Source: an uncultured Acidovorax sp. (GTDB taxonomy: Bacteria > Pseudomonadota > Gammaproteobacteria > Burkholderiales > Burkholderiaceae_C). From it: a stretch of DNA of 64,000 nucleotides. The stretch covers positions 1 through 64,000 of the forward strand of contig CAJYHL010000063.1 in assembly GCA_913774625.1 (NCBI GenBank). The letters run 5' to 3'. Position 1 is the stretch's first letter. Each line of letters opens with the position of its first letter. The position numbers were made by a program, and so were the translations under genes. This document shows positions 15,411 through 24,395 of the stretch, one piece after another. Under the pieces are notes generated by a model that was not told where the DNA came from, did not search any database, and saw only the letters and a list, made by a program, of their open reading frames with translations.

Positions 15411-15439
15411 CCGACAGGGTTATGTCAATGTGCTGTAAT
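15411..15439 (+). promoter_or_regulatory. Candidate sigma-70 promoter of the thi operon
   Basis: The -35 CCGACA (15411-15416), a 17-base spacer and -10 TGTAAT (15434-15439) preceded by TG one base upstream (extended -10) would start transcription near 15446, just before the aptamer. Confidence 0.5.
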
Positions 15440-15452
15440 CCTGCGTACGGAC

Positions 15453-15569
15453 GAAACAGGGGTGTCCCGCCGACGCGGAATGCGCGGCGCGCGACTGAGA
15501 AATACCCTCGGGCCCGCCGCCATGGCAGCCCCGCTACCCGATCCAGGTCATGCTGGCGTGGGGAGTTTC
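15453..15569 (+). promoter_or_regulatory. TPP riboswitch (THI element)
   Basis: The P1 stem pairs GAAAC (15453-15457) with GTTTC (15565-15569). Inside are AGGGGTGTCC, the conserved CTGAGAAATACCC thi box, and the distal half with CCGATCCAGGTCATGCTGG and CGTGGGGA. This is the order and spacing of the thiamine-pyrophosphate aptamer. It lies 60 bases upstream of thiO, so it should repress the thiO-thiS-thiG-thiE operon when TPP is abundant. No obvious intrinsic terminator follows, which suggests control of translation initiation. Confidence 0.92.
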
Positions 15570-15628
15570 AACATCGGAGTCGCCCCCGTTTTGTCTGCCC
15601 CTGCAACGGCCCGACCTGAACGACGACG

Positions 15629-16756
15629 ATGTCCGCCCCCCTCCTCCGAAACGCATCCGCTTCCATCACCGTGCTGGGCGCCGGCCTCATGGGCCGGCTG
15701 CTGGCCGTGGCGCTGGCCCGGCAGGGCCACCGCGTGGCCCTGCACGACGCGGGCGGCCCGGGCGCCGAAGGCTCGGCCGCACGCGTGGCCGCCGCCATGC
15801 TGGCGCCGCTGGCCGAATCCGCCGTGACCGAGCCCGGCGTGGTCCGCATGGGCCAGCATGCGCTCTCGCGCTGGCCCGAGCTGCTGTCCGGGCTGGCCGA
15901 GCCCGTCTTCTTCCAGCAGAACGGCACGCTGATCCTCTGGCACCGTCAGGATGCGGCCGACGCAGCCCGCCTGCGCGCCACGCTGGAGCGCAACCAGGCC
16001 GCCCAGCCCGACCTGCCCGCCATGCAGGCCCTGGACAGCGCCGGCGTGGCCGCGCTGGAGCCCGCCGTGGCCCACAGCTTCGCGCAAGGGCTCTACCTGC
16101 CCGGCGAAGGCCAGCTGGACAACCGCCAGCTGCTGGCCGCGCTGGAAGCCACCCTGCAGCAGCTGCAGGTGGAAATGCACTGGCACAGCCCGCGCGCGCC
16201 GCACGATTTCACGCCCGGCGCGCCGGGCCAGCCCGACTGGGTGATCGACTGCCGGGGCCTGGGCGCCCGCACGCAGTGGCCGGCGCTGCGCGGCGTGCGC
16301 GGCGAGGTGGTGCGCCTGCATGCGCCCGAGGTCACGCTGCAGCGGCCCACGCGCATCGTCCACCCGCGCTACCCGATCTACATCGCACCCAAGGAAGACC
16401 ACTTGTTCGTGATCGGTGCCACCGAGATCGAATCCGACGACCTCTCCCCCGCCAGCGTGCGCTCCACCCTGGAACTGCTGAGCGCGGCCTATGCCGTCCA
16501 CAGCGGCTTCGCCGAGGCGCGCATCGTCGAGACCGCCACTCAGTGCCGCCCCACCCTGCCCGACAACCTGCCCGCCGTGCGCGTGACGGCGCCGGGAGTG
16601 CTGGAAGTCAACGGCCTCTACCGCCACGGTTTCATGATCTCGCCCGCCCTGCTCGACGTGGCGCTGCAGGTGCTGGAAACCGGAGAATCCCCGCTGGCAG
16701 CACGCTTCGATCTCTCGCTGCAGCTGCACGCACAACCCGACTGCGTACCCGCCTGA
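15629..16756 (+). CDS. thiO: FAD-dependent glycine oxidase ThiO
   Basis: Encodes 375 residues. It oxidises glycine to iminoglycine (dehydroglycine) for thiazole synthesis. The N-terminal dinucleotide fold ITVLGAGLMGRLLAVALARQG binds FAD; VAAAMLAPLAE is typical of the DAO family; the C-terminal ETATQCRPTLPDNLP and GVLEVNGLYRHGFMISPAL complete the active-site and FAD domain (GH-G-less variant). It is the first gene behind the TPP riboswitch, 19 bases before thiS. Confidence 0.93.
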   Translation: MSAPLLRNASASITVLGAGLMGRLLAVALARQGHRVALHDAGGPGAEGSAARVAAAMLAPLAESAVTEPGVVRMGQHALSRWPELLSGLAEPVFFQQNGTLILWHRQDAADAARLRATLERNQAAQPDLPAMQALDSAGVAALEPAVAHSFAQGLYLPGEGQLDNRQLLAALEATLQQLQVEMHWHSPRAPHDFTPGAPGQPDWVIDCRGLGARTQWPALRGVRGEVVRLHAPEVTLQRPTRIVHPRYPIYIAPKEDHLFVIGATEIESDDLSPASVRSTLELLSAAYAVHSGFAEARIVETATQCRPTLPDNLPAVRVTAPGVLEVNGLYRHGFMISPALLDVALQVLETGESPLAARFDLSLQLHAQPDCVPA

Positions 16757-16775
16757 CTGACTGAACACCGCCCCC

Positions 16776-16973
16776 ATGAACGTCTTCATCAACCAGCAGC
16801 CCGCAGCGCTGCCCGCCACCGCCACCGTGGCCGACGCAGTCGCCCATGCCGGCGCGCGTCCCCCCTTCGCCGTGGCCGTGAACCTGCAATTCGTGCCCAA
16901 CACCCGCTATGCCGCCCATGCGCTCCAGGACGGCGACCGGGTGGAGATCATCGCGCCCGTGACCGGGGGCTGA
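16776..16973 (+). CDS. thiS: Sulfur carrier protein ThiS
   Basis: Encodes 65 residues of the ubiquitin-like fold. It ends in the required GG (APVTGG), whose terminal carboxylate is converted to a thiocarboxylate. N-terminal MNVFINQQPAALP and RVEIIAPVTGG are standard family features. It lies between thiO and thiG. Confidence 0.95.
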   Translation: MNVFINQQPAALPATATVADAVAHAGARPPFAVAVNLQFVPNTRYAAHALQDGDRVEIIAPVTGG

Positions 16974-17015
16974 GCCCCGCCGCCCACCACGCTCCTTCAT
17001 CGCTTCACCGCCCCC

Positions 17016-17840
17016 ATGCCATCCCCAACCACTCCCGAGACCGCATCGGCCGATACGCTGGTTCTCTACGGCCAGACCTTCCAGAGCCGCCTGCTGCTGG
17101 GCACTGCCCGTTACCCTTCGCCCGCCGTGCTGGAAGCGGCCGTGCGCCGTGCCAGGCCGGCCATGGTCACCGCATCGCTGCGCCGCCAGGGCAGCAACGC
17201 CGCCGAAACCGGCAGCAGCTTCTGGGAGCTGCTGCGCCGGCTCGAGGTGCCCGTGCTGCCCAACACCGCCGGCTGCCACAGCATGCAGGAGGCCATCACC
17301 ACCGCCCAGATGGCGCGCGAGGTGTTCGGCACGCCCTGGATCAAGCTCGAACTCATCGGCGACGACTACACGCTGCAGCCCGACACGCTCAACCTGGTGG
17401 CCGCCGCAGAGCACCTGATCCGCGACGGCTTCCAGGTGCTGCCCTATTGCACCGAAGACCTGGTGCTGTGCCAGCGCCTGGTGGACGTGGGCTGCCAGGC
17501 CGTCATGCCCTGGGCCGCGCCCATCGGCACCGGCCGCGGCCCCGTCAACCCCTATGCGCTGCAGCTGCTTCGCGAGCGGCTCGACGTGCCCATGCTGGTC
17601 GATGCCGGCCTGGGCCTGCCATCGCACGCCTGCCAGGTCATGGAATGGGGCTACGACGGCGTGCTGCTGAACACCGCCGTGGCCCTGGCCACCGACCCGG
17701 TCGCCATGGCCGGCGCCTTCGCCGACGCCGTGGGCGCAGGCCGCGCCGCCCGCCTGGCCGGCGCCATGGCGGCGCAGGACGCAGCCCAGCCCAGCACGCC
17801 GGTGCTGGGCACCCCTTTCTGGCACCACGACCATGGCTGA
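17016..17840 (+). CDS. thiG: Thiazole synthase ThiG
   Basis: Encodes 274 residues. It condenses deoxyxylulose phosphate, dehydroglycine and ThiS-borne sulfur into thiazole phosphate. Family motifs are [26 protein letters not shown], and the Schiff-base lysine in [12 protein letters not shown], then [14 protein letters not shown] and [26 protein letters not shown]. It is slightly longer than many ThiG proteins because of a short N-terminal extension. The end overlaps thiE by 8 bases. Confidence 0.95.
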   Translation: MPSPTTPETASADTLVLYGQTFQSRLLLGTARYPSPAVLEAAVRRARPAMVTASLRRQGSNAAETGSSFWELLRRLEVPVLPNTAGCHSMQEAITTAQMAREVFGTPWIKLELIGDDYTLQPDTLNLVAAAEHLIRDGFQVLPYCTEDLVLCQRLVDVGCQAVMPWAAPIGTGRGPVNPYALQLLRERLDVPMLVDAGLGLPSHACQVMEWGYDGVLLNTAVALATDPVAMAGAFADAVGAGRAARLAGAMAAQDAAQPSTPVLGTPFWHHDHG

Positions 17841-18780
17841 TCCGCACACTCAGGCTTGCAGCCACGATATTGAGGCCATGGCCCAGGCCATCGTCCGCCA
17901 CCATGGCGCCGCCTACGACGCCTTTCCGCCGCAGCCGGCCCCCCTGGCGGCCGAAGGCAGCGATCCGGTCCACCGCGCCGCGCTGCAGGCCTGCAGCCAG
18001 CTGGGCTTCATCGCCCACGACGCCGAAACGCTGGCCCGCGCCTGGGCCGCGCAGACCCGCCGGCTGGGCGTATTCGACGCCGCACGCTGGCCCGGCGAGC
18101 CGGCCGACTTCGGCCTGCAGCCCCGCCCGCACGCGGCACCGTTCGCGGAATGCCCCCAGGACCTGGGCCTCTACGCGGTGCTGCCCGATGCCGAATGGGT
18201 GGGCCGCATGGCCCGCGCAGGCGTACCCACCGTGCAGCTGCGCTACAAGTCCGAGGACGCGGCCGCCATCCGCCGCGAGGTACAGGCCGCCGTGCAGGCC
18301 GTGCGCGGCACGCCGGCGCTGCTCTTCATCAACGACCACTGGCAGGAGGCCGTGGCCGCCGGTGCCTACGGCGTGCATCTGGGCCAGGAAGACCTGGACG
18401 CGCTGCAGCCCGCGCAGCTGCAGGCCATCCGCGATGCCGGCCTGCGCCTGGGCGTCAGCACCCACGGCTATGCCGAGATGGTGCGCGCCGATGCAGCCAG
18501 CCCCAGCTATGTGGCGATGGGCGCCGTGTTCCCCACCACCCTCAAGAAGATGGCCACCGTGCCCCAGGGCGTGGCGCGCCTGGCAGCCTACGCGCGGCTG
18601 ATGCGCGGCTATCCGCAGGTGGCCATCGGCGGCATCGGGCTGCCGCAGTTCCCCGAAGTGCTGGCGACCGGCGTGAGCTCCATCGCCGTGGTGCGCGCTC
18701 TGGTGGCGGCCGCCGATCCGGAAGCCGCCGCCGCGCAGCTGATGGGCGCCATGTCGCAAGCGCGCACCGACAGGAGCTGA
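17833..18780 (+). CDS. thiE: Thiamine-phosphate synthase with N-terminal extension
   Basis: Encodes 315 residues; typical ThiE has about 210. The C-terminal two thirds is Thi[71 protein letters not shown] and AIGGIG. The first 110 residues ([25 protein letters not shown] and after) do not belong to the catalytic barrel. I cannot name that segment. It joins HMP-PP and thiazole phosphate to give thiamine phosphate. Last gene of the riboswitch operon. Confidence 0.92.
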   Translation: MADPHTQACSHDIEAMAQAIVRHHGAAYDAFPPQPAPLAAEGSDPVHRAALQACSQLGFIAHDAETLARAWAAQTRRLGVFDAARWPGEPADFGLQPRPHAAPFAECPQDLGLYAVLPDAEWVGRMARAGVPTVQLRYKSEDAAAIRREVQAAVQAVRGTPALLFINDHWQEAVAAGAYGVHLGQEDLDALQPAQLQAIRDAGLRLGVSTHGYAEMVRADAASPSYVAMGAVFPTTLKKMATVPQGVARLAAYARLMRGYPQVAIGGIGLPQFPEVLATGVSSIAVVRALVAAADPEAAAAQLMGAMSQARTDRS

Positions 18781-18838
18781 CGCGTGGCCCCGGCCCTCCT
18801 GCGAACGACGGCGACAGGCGAGGACAAGACAAGAAAGA

Positions 18839-18876
18839 GACAAGGCAAGGGGCCCTCGCGGGCCCCTTGCCTTGTC
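18839..18876. terminator. Strong bidirectional hairpin between thiE and the FimV-like gene
   Basis: This is a perfect 17-bp stem (18839-18855 with 18860-18876) closed by the tetraloop TCGC between two convergent genes. Read from the minus strand it is followed by a T-rich stretch, so it best serves the FimV-like gene, and also blocks read-through from thiE. Confidence 0.85.
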
Positions 18877-18908
18877 GGGGGTCGCCGGCCTCGGGCGGCC
18901 GGCCCATG

Positions 18909-21017
18909 TCAGTCCGTCTTGCGCAGAGGCTTGTTCTTGGGATCCAGTTCCAGCTCCAGGTCGAAGGGGTCATCCATCGGTGCAGGCCGGGCCTTCGGGG
19001 CAGCGGGCGCCTTGGCCGCGGCCGGCATGAATTCGGACAGGTCCAGATCCAGCCCGAGGTCCTGGGCGGGCGGCACAGGCGCCGGCGCCGCAGGCCGGGC
19101 CTCCAGCGACAGGCCCTGGGCCAGCGAATCGAAATGGATGTCCGGCAGCGCCTGCATGCCGATGGCCGACAGCGAGAACGGGTCCATGTCGTCCGAAGCC
19201 GCCGTGGCTCCCGCCGCCGCGGCCGGCACGGCGGCATCCACGGAGGGAGCGGCGCCCTGCGGCGTGGTGCGGGTGCGCGGCGGCGGCAGGCCGCGCTGGG
19301 CAGCGGGCGTGGTCTGGGCGATGGCCAGCAGCAGCAGCAGGTCTTCGTAGGCGGCCAGATCGAAGCGCTCGGGACAGGCGCCGTCCTCGGTGCGCACCAC
19401 GCAGGTCTGGATCAGGCCGACGACCTCGTCGGTGGACCAGATGGCTTCGATATGGGCCAGGGTTTCCGGGTATTCCGCCAGCGTGCGTCCAGCCCGGTGG
19501 AAAGCGGAGAAGGCCGGCACATGGACGTTGAAGAGCGACTGGAAGCGGGCGCTGAGCTGGTTGAAGGCATCGGCACGGCTGAGCGTGTGAAAGAGGCGCA
19601 GCAGTTCGAGATATGCCGTGGGCGAGGAATCGCCATGCGTGGCGATGTAGCTTTCCAGAACGCCGATGGCCTGGTCATGCTCGCCGACGGAAACGAAGAA
19701 CTCGGCCTGCTGCTGCACGTCGAACAGCTCTTCGGGATGGACCTCGCCGAAATGATGCACGGGCCGGGGTGCGGCCGCCGGAGCGGCAGGGGCTGCGGCG
19801 GCAGGCGCGGCCACAGGAGCCGGCTGCGCCGAGGGCTCGACGCGGGAACGGACCGCCATGACGGGAGCGGCGGCTGCGGCAGGGGTGGCGGAGCGGGGTT
19901 GCGCGGCCACGGAATCCGCACCTTCCGCACCAGGCGCCGCGGCTCCACCGCTGCCGGCATAGCCGCTGGCCTGCACCGAGTGGTCCCAGGCACTGAGCGC
20001 GGCGCGGCGCGAACGGCTCCAGAGCCAATAGGCCAGGGCCAGCGCGGCTGCCAGCAAGGCGATCAGGCAATAGACGATGAACGCCGGGAAGCTTTCGGAC
20101 TCGACCGTCTGCAGCCGCTGGCGCAGATCGGCCGCAGCGGCCCGCTCGCTATTCACCTGGGAGCGCTGCGCGGCGGCGGCAGCCTCCAGCGTCGCAATGC
20201 GGCCTTCGGCCTTCTGCACCTCCTCGGGCGGGGTGTTCAGGGCCTTCCACAGCGCGGCCGCTTCGGCCCGCTGCGCATCGGTGGTGGCGGCAGCCGGTTC
20301 GGGCAGTTCCGGCGCGGTGCGCAGCGCGACGGGGGCATCGAGCCAGGCATCGAGCGGCTCCATCACCAGACGCGAGCGCTCCGCCGCCGCTGCGGCAGGC
20401 GCTGCTGCTGCGGCGGCGCCGCGCGGCGATGCGGACGTGCGCTGCTGCTCGGCGCGTGCGGCGGCCCGGGTGGCGCGCGGCGCTGCAGCTTCGCGGCGTG
20501 AGGAGCCTGAAGCGCCCCCCGCCCCAGCCCGCCCGGCTCGCGAAGCGCCGGCGCCGTTGGCCAGGGAAGCCGTGGCAGAGCCCACCGGCGAGAGCCGGGA
20601 CAGATCGAAAGGCATGCTGCCTGCGGCGGCGGTGGTGGCAGCAGCGGCCGTTTCGGGCAGTTCCGCCAGAAAGGTGTACTGCCGCGTGATCTGGCCGGCG
20701 CAGCCACCCGTGAGGGTCACGGTGAGCACCGGCTCATCGGCAGGGACGAAGGCGCGCACGCGCACCTGCGAGGCGCCGGGACTCTGCACAGGCGTGATCT
20801 GCACCTTCGAGTCGGACACGGGCGTGGAACCTGAAACCAGCTTGGCGCTGATGCATGACGAGGCCACATCGCTGCCCGGATCGGGGGTGACATTGAAAGT
20901 CAGATCCACCGGGTTGCCCAGGACCACCGTACCCCGGCTGCTTCCCAAGGAAAGGGCCGCAGCGCTGGAAGCCACTGCAGCCAAGCCGACACCAATGATT
21001 GCGTTACTTATTTTCAC
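18909..21017 (-). CDS. FimV/HubP-like polar membrane protein
   Basis: Encodes 702 residues from GTG 21017, chosen because VKISNAIIGVGLAAVASSAAAL then forms a signal peptide. The frame is open up to 21080. The N-terminal 100 residues resemble the FimV periplasmic domain (LSLGSSRGTVVLGNPVDL, SDSKVQITP). An Ala-rich linker and a short coiled coil (IATLEAAAAAQRSQV) precede one membrane helix (AFIVYCLIALLAAALALAYWLW). The cytoplasmic part has a TPR-like region (EELFDVQQQAEFFVSVGEHD) and an acidic C terminus (DPFDLELELDP), as in FimV/HubP, which organise the cell pole, type IV pili and chemotaxis. A LysM motif was not recognised. Confidence 0.75.
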   Translation of the reverse strand: MKISNAIIGVGLAAVASSAAALSLGSSRGTVVLGNPVDLTFNVTPDPGSDVASSCISAKLVSGSTPVSDSKVQITPVQSPGASQVRVRAFVPADEPVLTVTLTGGCAGQITRQYTFLAELPETAAAATTAAAGSMPFDLSRLSPVGSATASLANGAGASRAGRAGAGGASGSSRREAAAPRATRAAARAEQQRTSASPRGAAAAAAPAAAAAERSRLVMEPLDAWLDAPVALRTAPELPEPAAATTDAQRAEAAALWKALNTPPEEVQKAEGRIATLEAAAAAQRSQVNSERAAAADLRQRLQTVESESFPAFIVYCLIALLAAALALAYWLWSRSRRAALSAWDHSVQASGYAGSGGAAAPGAEGADSVAAQPRSATPAAAAAPVMAVRSRVEPSAQPAPVAAPAAAAPAAPAAAPRPVHHFGEVHPEELFDVQQQAEFFVSVGEHDQAIGVLESYIATHGDSSPTAYLELLRLFHTLSRADAFNQLSARFQSLFNVHVPAFSAFHRAGRTLAEYPETLAHIEAIWSTDEVVGLIQTCVVRTEDGACPERFDLAAYEDLLLLLAIAQTTPAAQRGLPPPRTRTTPQGAAPSVDAAVPAAAAGATAASDDMDPFSLSAIGMQALPDIHFDSLAQGLSLEARPAAPAPVPPAQDLGLDLDLSEFMPAAAKAPAAPKARPAPMDDPFDLELELDPKNKPLRKTD

Positions 21018-21091
21018 AGTGGTTTCTTTTTTTCTCTCGCCATTCTGGCACATGGGACCCTCCCGGAAGGGGGTCGCCATAATGCGCCCCC

Positions 21092-22615
21092 ATGATCAAT
21101 CCAATCAGTTCAATCGGTATCGTAGGCACTGGCGCAATGGGTCAAGGCATCGCTCAGATCGCTGCCCAGGCCGGGCTGCAGGTGCTGCTGTTCGACAACC
21201 GCCTGCAGGCTGCAGACCATGCCAGGCAGGCCATCCGCCAGCAATGGCAGAAGCTGGCGGACAAGGGCCGCATAACGAGCGACCAGGCCGGCCAATGGCT
21301 GGAACGTTTGGTCACGGTGGAAACCCTGGAGGGTTTCAAAGGTTGCGAGCTGGTGGTGGAAGCCATCGTTGAACAACTGGACGCCAAACGTGATTTATTT
21401 CTTCAATTGGAAACCATTGTTGCAGCAGATGCGATCTTGGCAAGCAATACCTCGTCGCTTTCCATCACCGCACTCGCCGCGCCCTTAAGCAGGCCCGAAC
21501 GTTTCGCGGGCTTCCACTTCTTCAATCCTGTGCCGTTGATGAAGGTGGTGGAGGTGGTCGGCGGCCTGAAAACCGCGCCTGCCACCTGTGAGCGCCTGTC
21601 GGATCTGGCCCGGCGGATGGGCCATGCCCCGGTGGCAGCGCAGGACACGCCGGGCTTCATCGTGAACCACGCCGGCCGCGGCTTCGGCACCGAGGCGCTG
21701 CGCATCGTGGGCGAAGGTGTGGCTGATTTCGCAACAGTGGACCGCATCCTGCGCGACCAGGTGGGCTTCCGGCTCGGCCCCTTCGAGCTGATGGACCTGA
21801 CCGCCCTCGACGTCTCGCACCCGGTGATGGAGTCCATCTACCGCCAATATTACGAAGAGCCGCGCTTTCGCCCGAGTGTGATCACCGCGCAACGCCTGGC
21901 GGGCGGAATGCTGGGCAGGAAGACGGGCGAAGGCTTCTACCGCTATGCGGACGGCGCCGCCCAGGTGCCCGGCGAACAGCCCGTGCCCCAGGTGGCCGAG
22001 ATACCGCCGGTGTGGGTGTCGCCACGCGCATCGCGGCGTGCCGAGCTCTACCAGTTGCTCAAGGACCTGGGCGCGCGCATCGAGACCGGCGCCTCGCCCT
22101 CGGCCGCCGCCATCACCCTGGTCGCACCGCTGGGCTTCGACGTGACCACGGTGGCCGTGGTGGAGCGGCTGGACCCGGCCCGCACCATCGGCATCGACAT
22201 GCTGATCGACGACGCAGCGACGAAGCGCCGCGTGCTGGCCACCAACCCGGCCACGCGCCGCGACATCCGCGATGCGGCGCACGCGCTCTTCGCCCGCGAC
22301 GGCAAGGCGGTGAGCGTGATCCGCGACAGCGGCGGCTTCGTCACCCAGCGCGTGGTGGCCACCATCGTCAACATCGCCAGCGACATCTGCCAGCAGGGCA
22401 TCTGCACCCCCAAGGACCTGGAGACCGCCGTCACCCTGGGCCTCGGGTATCCGCTCGGGCCGCTGGCCATGGGCGACCGCTGGGGCCCCACCAACATCCT
22501 GGAAGTGCTGTTCAACATGCAGACCGTCTATGGCGACACGCGCTACCGGCCCAGCCCCTGGCTGCGCCGCCGGGGCGCCATCGGCCTGAGCCTGACGCAC
22601 GTCGAAGAAGACTGA
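21092..22615 (+). CDS. 3-hydroxyacyl-CoA dehydrogenase (PaaH-like)
   Basis: Encodes 507 residues. The N-terminal NAD fold has IGIVGTGAMGQGIAQIAAQAG, and SNTSSLSITALA, FAGFHFFNPVPLMKVVEV and DTPGFIVNHAGRGF are characteristic. Two C-terminal 3HCDH dimerisation domains are present (the second with RDSGGFVTQRVVATIVNIASD and LGYPLGPLAMGDRWG). This long two-domain form is typical of 3-hydroxyadipyl- or 3-hydroxybutyryl-CoA dehydrogenases. It oxidises 3-hydroxyacyl-CoA to 3-ketoacyl-CoA. No ribosome site is evident before the ATG. A CATAAT box at 21078-21083 would give a nearly leaderless transcript. It pairs with the hydratase gene 21 bases on. Confidence 0.88.
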   Translation: MINPISSIGIVGTGAMGQGIAQIAAQAGLQVLLFDNRLQAADHARQAIRQQWQKLADKGRITSDQAGQWLERLVTVETLEGFKGCELVVEAIVEQLDAKRDLFLQLETIVAADAILASNTSSLSITALAAPLSRPERFAGFHFFNPVPLMKVVEVVGGLKTAPATCERLSDLARRMGHAPVAAQDTPGFIVNHAGRGFGTEALRIVGEGVADFATVDRILRDQVGFRLGPFELMDLTALDVSHPVMESIYRQYYEEPRFRPSVITAQRLAGGMLGRKTGEGFYRYADGAAQVPGEQPVPQVAEIPPVWVSPRASRRAELYQLLKDLGARIETGASPSAAAITLVAPLGFDVTTVAVVERLDPARTIGIDMLIDDAATKRRVLATNPATRRDIRDAAHALFARDGKAVSVIRDSGGFVTQRVVATIVNIASDICQQGICTPKDLETAVTLGLGYPLGPLAMGDRWGPTNILEVLFNMQTVYGDTRYRPSPWLRRRGAIGLSLTHVEED

Positions 22616-22636
22616 CTGAAACCCGAACCCCGCCCC

Positions 22637-23416
22637 ATGCCCGCAGAACTCATCAGCACCAGCCAGGGCCAGACCCTGATCCTCACCCTGCGCAACCCCG
22701 AGGCGCGCAACGCCTTCGATGCATCGATCTATGCCGCCGGCATCGAGGCGCTGAGCGTGGCCGAGCGCACCGACGACGTGCGCAGCGTGGTCATCACGGG
22801 CGCGGACGGCACCTTCAGCGCCGGCGGCAACCTGCAGCGGCTGCAGGCGCGCCGCCAGGAAGGCGCCGAGGCCCAGGCGCAGGGCGTGGAAGGCCTGCAC
22901 AGCTGGATCGAGACCATCCGCACCTACCCCAAGCCGGTGATCGCGGCCGTCGAGGGCGCTGCGGCCGGCGCCGGCTTCTCGCTGGCGCTGGCCTGCGACT
23001 TCATCGTGGCGGCGCGCGATGCTGCCTTCGTCATGTCGTACGCCCGCATCGGCCTCTCGCCCGACGGCGGCGCTTCGTGGAGCCTGGCGCGCGCCCTGCC
23101 CCGCCAGCTGGCAGCCGAATGGCTGATGTGCGGCGACAAGCTGCAGGCCGAGCGCCTGCACGCGCTGGGCCTTGTCAACCGGCTGGCCGAACCGGGCCGC
23201 GCGCTGCACGAGGCGCTGTCGGTGGCCGCCACGCTGAACGAGCGCGCGCCCAACGCGCTGGCCAGCGTCAAGGAGCTGCTGAACGACGCGACCCAGCAGC
23301 CCCTGGATGCGCAGCTGGCCGCCGAGCGCGACCACTTCGTGCGCAACCTGCAGCATGCGAACGCGGGCGAAGGCATCGCCGCCTTCCTCGAAAAGCGCGC
23401 GCCGCGCTATCAATGA
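22637..23416 (+). CDS. Enoyl-CoA hydratase/isomerase family protein
   Basis: Encodes 259 residues of the crotonase fold: NPEARNAFDASIY, oxyanion-hole segment GADGTFSAGGNLQRLQ, and VEGAAAGAGFSLALACDFIVA with the second oxyanion glycine. SYARIGLSPDGGASWSLARAL follows. The catalytic glutamates of classic hydratases are not clear (the usual EIKLG-type Glu position reads RIGLSPD), so isomerase or PaaG-like activity is possible. It is co-transcribed with the dehydrogenase and ends at a strong terminator. Confidence 0.88.
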   Translation: MPAELISTSQGQTLILTLRNPEARNAFDASIYAAGIEALSVAERTDDVRSVVITGADGTFSAGGNLQRLQARRQEGAEAQAQGVEGLHSWIETIRTYPKPVIAAVEGAAAGAGFSLALACDFIVAARDAAFVMSYARIGLSPDGGASWSLARALPRQLAAEWLMCGDKLQAERLHALGLVNRLAEPGRALHEALSVAATLNERAPNALASVKELLNDATQQPLDAQLAAERDHFVRNLQHANAGEGIAAFLEKRAPRYQ

Positions 23417-23420
23417 CCTC

Positions 23421-23461
23421 GCGTGAGGCGCCTGCTCCGCCGGCGCCTCACGCCGTTTTCT
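23421..23461 (+). terminator. Intrinsic terminator after the enoyl-CoA hydratase gene
   Basis: GCGTGAGGCGCC (23421-23432), a 9-base loop and the perfect complement (23442-23453) are followed by CGTTTTCT. The 12-bp stem and T-run make a classical rho-independent terminator ending the two-gene acyl-CoA operon. Confidence 0.92.
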
Positions 23462-23619
23462 AGCCGCGCTCGCCACCCTCGCCTGCCGCCCATGCCCCGG
23501 GCCGGCAGGCGCAGCCGCGCCCGCAGCGGCAGCTTGACACGCAGGCGACAAAACCCGGCGTAAACGCCCGGTCCCGCACGCGACAATGGTCCGCATCCCA
23601 GTCACGCAAACGACAGAAC

Positions 23620-24339
23620 ATGGACGACCCCATTCTTACCATCGAAGAACGAGAGGCGATCAACACAGGTCGCTGGTTTTCATCCTTATCCCCATCGCTA
23701 CGGCACGACATTCTTCGATGCGCCTACGTCAAACGCTTCAAGGACGGCGGTCTGATCGCCGCACGCGGCGACCCGCCCGAGGAGTGGATCGCCTGCGCCA
23801 AGGGAGCCGTGCGCGTCAGCTCCACCTCCATCTCGGGCAAGCAGATCACGCTGACCTATGTGGAGCCGGGCATCTGGTTCGGCGACGTGGCGATCTTCGA
23901 CGGCGACCGGCGCACGCACGATGCCTATGCCCATGGCGACACCACCATACTGTGCGTGGCCAAGGCCGACTTCCGCAAGATCCTGGGGCTGCACACCGAG
24001 CTCTACGAAGCCATGCTGCGCCTGCATGCAAGGCGCATCCGCCAGCTCTTCGGCCTGGTGGAAGACCTCAACACCCTGCCGCTGCGCTCGCGCCTGGCCA
24101 AGCAGCTGCTGCACCTGGTGCGCAGCTACGGCATTCCCAGCCTCTCGCATGGCGACGAGATCCGCATCGGCCTGCAGCTGGCGCAGGAAGAGCTGGCGCA
24201 GCTGCTGGGCGCCTCGCGCCAGCGCGTGAACCAGGAGCTCAAGTCCATGGAGCGCGAGGACATCATCCGCATCGAGCCGGGCGGCCTGGTGGTGCGCGAC
24301 CGCGATGCGCTGCTGCGCATCGCCGACTCCGACAGCTGA
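23620..24339 (+). CDS. Crp/Fnr-family transcriptional regulator
   Basis: Encodes 239 residues: an N-terminal cyclic-nucleotide-type beta roll ([47 protein letters not shown]), a dimerisation helix and a C-terminal winged helix ([24 protein letters not shown]). The N terminus lacks the cysteine cluster of Fnr oxygen sensors, so it is not an iron-sulfur Fnr. The ligand is unknown. It precedes the phosphotransferase and acyl-CoA dehydrogenase genes in the same direction by 56 bases and may control them. Confidence 0.88.
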   Translation: MDDPILTIEEREAINTGRWFSSLSPSLRHDILRCAYVKRFKDGGLIAARGDPPEEWIACAKGAVRVSSTSISGKQITLTYVEPGIWFGDVAIFDGDRRTHDAYAHGDTTILCVAKADFRKILGLHTELYEAMLRLHARRIRQLFGLVEDLNTLPLRSRLAKQLLHLVRSYGIPSLSHGDEIRIGLQLAQEELAQLLGASRQRVNQELKSMEREDIIRIEPGGLVVRDRDALLRIADSDS

Positions 24340-24395
24340 GCTGAACCGAACCGATCCGAGCCGTCCCTTCCCAGCCGCAACGCCCGATCCGATCC

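Noticed and set aside
23540-23575. Sigma-70 promoter before the Crp-family gene (TTGACA present)
   Set aside because: A -35-like TTGACA is there, but no acceptable -10 hexamer lies at 16-18 bases.
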